From Sipunculus nudus (Eukaryota; Annelida; Sipuncula; Golfingiida; Sipunculidae), in assembly GCA_026874595.1 (NCBI GenBank), contig CM049318.1, positions 57,455,750-57,519,749 of the forward strand: a stretch of DNA of 64,000 bases, in the 5' to 3' direction. Both the position numbers and the translations under genes were made by a program. Shown here in pieces: positions 58,930 to 64,000 of this stretch; within the stretch, counting starts at the first letter, position 1; each line of letters starts with the position of its first letter. The notes below the pieces were generated by a model that saw nothing but the letters and a program-made list of their open reading frames with translations, made no database searches and was not told where the DNA came from.

Positions 58930-58960
<31 letters not shown>
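58660..58960. repeat. C/G/A-run-bearing repeat relic
   Basis: Poly-C at 58660-58684, then TCAAATCCAGGAGGACTAAC, GGGGTCCAGGATACTAAAAT, AAACCTTTAAAAAAGTTGC, a GGGGGGG/CCCCCCC pair and a final A-run. The layout resembles 3764-4000. Probably a decayed hAT-like non-autonomous element. Confidence 0.35.
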
Positions 58961-60294
58961 ATCTGCTTCTGCTAACAATATTGCAAAAGATACCCTGATT
59001 CTGACAATAAATGAAGAAAAGTAGGACATTGTTATTATTTATACATAAAAGATAAACATCTCGACCATTTAGAACCCATAAACAAGGGACCTATGGGTCA
59101 GGACGCTCAGCTGTAATATATGATAAAAAAATATTATTTAGAAATGAGGCACATGCTGGTTTTGTGTGGTAATAAATATAAGCTGTATTATGAGTTGTTG
59201 TTGTTTAGCTTATGTATGATTTTGATAGTTCCTTTGGAGACAGGGAAGAGGATTGATTTCATTTATTTTATTAACAAATGGAGTACTATTGTCACACAGA
59301 TTTTGACTTGGCCATATAACTTATAAGCAGAACATATAATATAAGAGTTTAACTATTTATTAAAAAAAATTACAAATATTGTCCCTAATATAATTTTTAT
59401 TAAAAATAATAAGAGAATCATATGATTTTTTAAAATGAAATATAACTGAAATGATTATTAAAATAATATTAAAGAATATATTCATGAATGCATTCATGAA
59501 TACATTTTGAAAGTATTTGCACGAGTATTCATATACTTTCATTTTTACCTGAATTCCCATTCTTTATGCAAGAAATTTTATAATGGAGTACATAATCATA
59601 TTCGTATTTAAATACAATTACAAAGTATTTGCACCATGTTTGGTATTTATTCAGTTTTCACCAAACAATGATGTTGAGAATCCAGAATATACAAAATTCA
59701 CACATTTAAATAATGATCATAAGTACCTGGTTTTATGGCTTTTATTTATATTAAAAAATAACTGTAAAAAAATCATTTTGGACTAATTTCACATCAATGT
59801 ACACACTAGACACAGTAGGAATCTAGATTAATATTATCAACTGCATCTTTGTCTATCATTAATTTCCTTCATATGATCCCTAATGATTAGTAATGAATAA
59901 TATGATTTACTTCTTTATCATAAAAATTGAACTGAAAAATGCCATAGGTGACTGCATGGTGTTATTTGGAATACGTGACATTCTACCCATCGATACAAGA
60001 TTCTTATATCATCAGTAACTGCAAGTTAATTTCCTGTTATTATAAACTAACAGATTCCTTTTCTATTTTTCTTTAATTTGTTATTAAAAACCAATAAAAA
60101 TTTATTAATTTATTGTTTATTGTTATGTTGTTGGTTAAAACTACTAGATGAGTTGGGTTGGACACCTGGATCAACTGTGGCTGGCCATAAGCTGCCTGAA
60201 TTCCATGTATGCCTTGCCACAAGCATGCATAATACAGGTGACTCAAGAGGGGCTGGAGAGAGCCAAAGTCTGACAGGGTCTCATAAAAAACATT
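58961..60294. other. AT-rich intergenic DNA, nothing recognised
   Basis: Small open frames at 59120-59326, 59360-59560, 59583-59786 and 60078-60296 show no motif. Confidence 0.45.
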
Positions 60295-60900
60295 AATAAA
60301 AGCTACAATTTTTGGCCAATTTCTTTCAGCTTTCTAAACTAAAAAGCTGAAATCCTTATGTGTGCATGATATGAAAATTATATCAACAGTGCTCACGGGA
60401 AACAAACGTGCCATGGTCACAGTTGGGCAAAATTTAAGGTACTAAATTTTATATTTATACTAATAACTTATAAAATTTGAAAAATTCAGAACTAATTTTG
60501 GGTATTCAATTGAATCTTGATTAAATAATGTTACATCCCTGACAAAAAAATCTCTAGCTTCAGCAATGCCCTTTTTAAGGGAGTAAATATATTTCTTGAT
60601 TTTTTACAAAGTGCATTATGTTTGGGCCCATAACTTAAAACAATTACGCAATACTGACATCATTCTGGCATGTGCATAGAGATTGAAAAATATGTATATT
60701 ATTTATGATTAAAGTCAGATCAGTGGTTTTGATATTTGGCAGTCTTGAAGTGTAACAATGGGTTTTTAATGGAAAAATGAAGTTTTTCATTAATATCTCG
60801 AAGGTATTAAGTCCTAGTGACCAAATTCTTGGCATGGTAGGGGATTTTGGAGACATCTAACTGTATGCCGAATTTAAGGAACTTAGAGCTGAAGCTGGGG
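60295..60900 (+). repeat. Diverged tandem repeat, unit 1
   Basis: Aligns along its length with 60960-61585. Landmarks include GTGCCATGGTCACAGTTGGG, TTGGGCAAAATTTAAGGTAC, TAATTTTGGGTAT, CATTATGTTTGGGCCCATAA, AGTGGTTTTGATATT-GGCAG and GACATCTAAC-TATGCCGAAT. Divergence is high, so the duplication or co-insertion is old. Confidence 0.8.
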
Positions 60901-60959
60901 AGCTGAGCTCTTGCAAACTGCATAACACTAGCTTGATGTAAACAATATGTTACATGGTG

Positions 60960-61685
60960 CTTGAAAACTTGAATAAAATCTACAGTTTTTGATCAACTGG
61001 TTTCAAATTTTTGGTGTTAACAGTTTAAATGCTAACAAAAACATGCTGTGAAAATTAAATCCACTGTACTTACAGAAAAAAAAAATATGCCATGGTCAAA
61101 TTTGGGCAAAATTTAAGGTACCAATTTTTTATTTTTATTAATATTTTAAAAATTTAATAGATTTTCATCTAATTTTGGGTATACAATTTAATTTTGATTA
61201 ATTAAAGTTATATTACTGGAAAAAAGGTCCATAGCTTTAACATTTTTTGTGTTAAGTGGTCCAATATCTTTCCTGAATTTTTACAAAATGCATTATGTTT
61301 GGGCCCATAACTTTTTCAAAATTAAATAATACTGACTTAATTTCTGGCATGTACATAGGAACTATATGGAGGAATATTTATGGTAAATATGAGGAAAAAC
61401 AGATGAGTGGTTTTGATATTAGGCAGTCCTTAAGTGTGAAAATAGGTTTTTAATAAAAAATTGAGGTTTTTCCTTAATTTCTCAATGGAACGAAGTTGCA
61501 AAGACCAAGTTTTCGGCTTGGCAGGAGATCTTGGGGACATCTAACATTATGCCGAATTTTGGATTCCTAGGTCTTACGGTTTCAAAACGTGCCACATCTA
61601 CAGACGGACGGACGGACAGATGGACGGACGACGGACAATGGACCACGACTATAGCTCAGATGACTTATAGTCAGCTGAGCTAAAA
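60960..61685 (+). repeat. Diverged tandem repeat, unit 2, with GACG tail
   Basis: Second unit of the pair. It continues into a (GACG)n-like tract (61600-61630) and TCAGATGACTTATAGTCAGC-TGAGCTAAAA, a tail common in mollusc dispersed repeats. Unit 1 lacks this tail. Confidence 0.75.
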
Positions 61686-62224
61686 AAGATAGATATGCAA
61701 TCAGAGCCTACAATTAAACCTGCACCAGGATCTTAGTCAAACTTTCCTGTGTTCTACAATCACTCTGGGATAATGGCTGTCCCTAATACCAATGTACAGC
61801 AACTGCCCTCAGCCAGGAAAAAGCAATTGCATTATTTCAGAATGATATTGAATCCTTTAGATTAAAACATAAAATGGTAATCCAGATACCCTATAAAAAT
61901 TAAATGTTTTATCAAATGGAATATTTCCAGGATACATCAAATCTGTTAAACAATGTCCATGCCTTTTTTTGTGTAAATTTTGAACAGATAAACTAACCCA
62001 ACCAAGTGTAAAACATAATAGAACATGTTACTTATTAATAAACCTTGAGCTGAAACACTATTTGTCTAACTGCAATCAATGCACATACCTTTACACATGA
62101 ATGACTTAATGTAAGATAGATTTGGTCAGGTTTTTGGTGTAATTTCATTGTATAACATTTTTAAAATTATGCTTTGGTGATAGTACCATGATTTGAATCT
62201 TTATATATATAAAGATATATTTGG
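61686..62224 (-). other. Probable 3' flank/UTR of the YDJC gene
   Basis: This lies downstream of the stop codon of the minus-strand exon. No unambiguous polyadenylation signal was picked out, so the transcript end is unknown. Confidence 0.3.
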
Positions 62225-62552
62225 TCATGACTGCAAATCACTGAAACTGACCAGCATTATGCTATTCTCTTTATAGAAACCAAACATCTGTTGACTGGCC
62301 AAGATTTCTAACTCATGCTGGCGGTCTTGAGAGCAAGAAAACAAATCTGGCCCCTCACCACATCCCCCACTGCCAGGAATGCTGGGATAGCCTGGATGAA
62401 CCATGACCTCACATGTGACCTTCCCATCATGCTTCAGTGTCTCACTTGTGCAAGATGAGGACAGATGAAATGCCTGTAAAATGGAAGTCTGTAGTTCCTC
62501 AACTGTCATGGCTGGTCCCATAGTTTTCAGGCCGACAAATGCATCAGTTGAT
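62225..62552 (-). CDS. YDJC: YDJC-type carbohydrate deacetylase, terminal exon (partial gene)
   Basis: The minus-strand exon begins after a consensus acceptor (TTTTACTCTTGTAG, 62553-62566), completes a split codon, and encodes 108 residues before TGA at 62225-62227. It carries the family's C-terminal signature. TDAFVGL lies at residues 2-8, EVMVHPGYPS at 48-57, GGCGEGPD at 62-69, and FSCS followed by R-HEL at 71-81. These agree closely with the C-terminal third of vertebrate YDJC. The family (bacterial ChbG/YdjC) removes N-acetyl groups from chito-oligosaccharides in a metal-dependent TIM-barrel-like fold. The metal-binding Asp/His residues are in earlier exons, which were not found in this window. 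The longer open frame to 62686 reads through the acceptor into intron and MITE sequence and is not a true start. Confidence 0.88.
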
Positions 62553-62657
62553 CTACAAGAGTAAAATATATGAGCTTTTGTGTTGTTTTTGTTATCAATG
62601 CAATTCTGTGAATATAAAAGAGGAAAGTGTAGCCTATTAAGGGCACCAACACACACA
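62553..62657 (-). other. Intron 3' end of the YDJC gene
   Basis: Contains a pyrimidine-rich tract and the AG acceptor next to the terminal exon. A MITE begins only about 105 bp from the acceptor. Confidence 0.7.
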
Positions 62658-63285
62658 CTATAGTCCGTTCCAGTACCCCTGTCCACCTGTTTTTTCGCGA
62701 TTATTTATTTGTGAATTAAAGAAAGCCAAAACTATTTGACCGTGGGGAAGAAAGAGGAAAAAGCGTAATTAACTATTTTGGAAATAATAGCCTACCTTAT
62801 GTAATTTTCCTGTAAACAATTTAAAACCATTTTATGAGTAACTAGTCTATTCTTTAGCGACATCTTGCCACAATCTGTTAAATAGGCATATCAGGGGATA
62901 GTGATGATGTCATAATAGACGTGACGCACTAAAGAGGCACCAACATTCACAGAACCAATAATCAAGAGCTGCCGACCCCTGTTTACAGCGAGACTTGTAT
63001 TCTCCGCGTGCACGCGCTTCACTGTTACGTCACATTACTTTAAATAAATATCCAAGAAGGATAAACAATGGCCGCATATTAGGGACGCCATGAACCAAGG
63101 ATATATTGGAGACATGTCAACCAGGCCGTAAAGTAAATAATATTAAAAATTGTGAGAAGGTAAGGTACCAAAAATTACGCTTTTGCCTCTTTATGCCATT
63201 GGTGCCAATTTTTTTTGCCAAGTTTGTCTTGTGTACAGATAATCGCGAAAATTCAGGTGGACAGGGGTAGAGGAACGGACTATAG
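62658..63285. mobile_element. 628-bp MITE with 47-bp TIRs in the YDJC intron
   Basis: 62658-62704 and 63239-63285 are inverted repeats matching at 43 of 47 positions. They begin CTATAGTCCGTTCC and include TACCCCTGTCCACCTG and TTTTCGCGATTAT. The outermost TATAG/CTATA could be a TA target duplication next to TAGTCCG, which would suggest Tc1/mariner-type mobilisation. The palindromic end makes the exact edge ambiguous. No transposase frame is inside. Confidence 0.85.
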
Positions 63286-63832
63286 TTATGATAAAAAAAT
63301 GAGAATATCTTATTTTATTTTTTTATGGAATTCAAGGTGTGATTATTAAACACAAAGCAAATACTTATATTATTGTTAAAAGGCATTCTGCTGCTTGTGA
63401 AGTATGTACTTGAGCAATTTTGGGATAGTAAGCCAATAGCAAGGGTGTGCAAATCAAAAAGAGTATTCACATAAGGCAACAGGGTGTAATAGTTAAAGTA
63501 ATAGCTATTAATCTATTACTCATCAGCCTATTACTATAACTATTACTATTATTCATTATTTTTGGACTGCCTGTTACCTTTTATTGCCTATAACTGATGA
63601 AAAAGAAATTGAATTACTGGCAATTATTATTATCTATTACAATTACCCCATGGCCGGCAATACCAAAAAAAATTGTTCTACAGACTCTAGGGACAAGACA
63701 CTTGCAACAATATTAATATGTCTATATGAACACTTGATTATAGGATACGACTATGATTTAAAGGATTTATTAGCACATATACCTGCTGCAGTGCCTCTGG
63801 AGAGTTTGAGATTCTTAGTTTAATTTAAGGGT
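63286..63832. other. AT-rich DNA, probably intron
   Basis: No further YDJC exon was recognised on the minus strand. The 79-codon forward frame (63584-63823) has no known motif. Confidence 0.4.
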
Positions 63833-63880
63833 TTGGGTGTGGTCCAATAAAGGGTTATTCTGCTCTAAACTTTGCCCATA
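63833..63880 (+). repeat. Short dispersed repeat shared with 8255-8305
   Basis: GGGTGTGGTCCAATAAAGGG then TTATTCTGCTCTAAACTT matches the earlier site with a few substitutions. Confidence 0.5.
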
Positions 63881-64000
63881 CATGTCCTCTTGCCACCAAG
63901 CTCTCTCCAGCTAGATTCACACCTGAATGCAGTAACCCCCTAACACCCCCCCCCCCCCCCCAACAGGTTTTTCTCATGGTTGTTTTAAACAGCTCACGAG
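63881..64000. other. Window end with a poly-C tract
   Basis: A C-run of about 16 bases lies near 63946-63961. Nothing else is recognised. Confidence 0.7.

Noticed and set aside
62553-62686. N-terminal extension of the YDJC frame up to 62686
   Set aside because: It reads through a consensus splice acceptor and into the MITE terminal repeat; no family similarity upstream of the STDAFVGL segment.

Overview
The window looks like a gene-poor, repeat-rich stretch of a lophotrochozoan genome, most likely a bivalve mollusc. The evidence is low overall GC, long (TA)n microsatellites, many poly-G/poly-C runs, and dispersed repeats ending in GTCCGTCC-type tracts. A 'CCTCCCTGGTGGGGGTAAT'-type repeat end, which I associate with bivalves, also occurs. 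The genus cannot be told from the sequence. There are no operons or other prokaryotic features.

Only one protein-coding exon can be supported. It is the terminal exon of a YDJC-type carbohydrate deacetylase gene on the minus strand (62225-62552), with a good splice acceptor. The rest of that gene lies beyond the right edge or in unrecognised exons. Nearly every other open frame is a by-product of satellites, (TA)n tracts or chance.

Layout. 1-13 kb: AT-rich DNA with a long-armed fold-back element holding a nested pogo-like MITE, a dispersed repeat with DR1-like AGGTCA pairs, a TTAA-flanked MITE, an ACTCGGACTT-rich repeat, (TA)n tracts and a hAT-like MITE. 15.2-17.9 kb: a near-perfect 1.35-kb tandem duplication. 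23.9-25.7 kb: a 40-bp satellite. 25.7-39 kb: mostly unique DNA with several GC-balanced blocks and a hAT MITE with a perfect 8-bp target-site duplication. 39.3-42.1 kb: a 33-bp satellite whose three forward frames are all largely open, followed by an inverted-repeat element. 44.5-48.9 kb: a dense cluster of (TA)n tracts, an LTR-like block and a candidate type-I hammerhead ribozyme. 50.1-53.5 kb: three more TTAA-family copies and two strong hairpins. 55-58 kb: hAT termini and a second complete hAT MITE. 60.3-61.7 kb: a diverged pair of 0.6-0.7 kb repeats. 62.2-63.3 kb: the YDJC exon and, about 0.1 kb upstream in its intron, a 628-bp MITE with 47-bp terminal inverted repeats.

The most notable single item is the hammerhead-like motif at 48588-48635. 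Its core is complete and stem I is perfect, but the base pair opening stem II is non-canonical. The remaining interest lies in how repeats of several classes build this gene desert. All coordinates of repeat edges are by eye and good to a few bases where terminal repeats are quoted, and to tens of bases otherwise.
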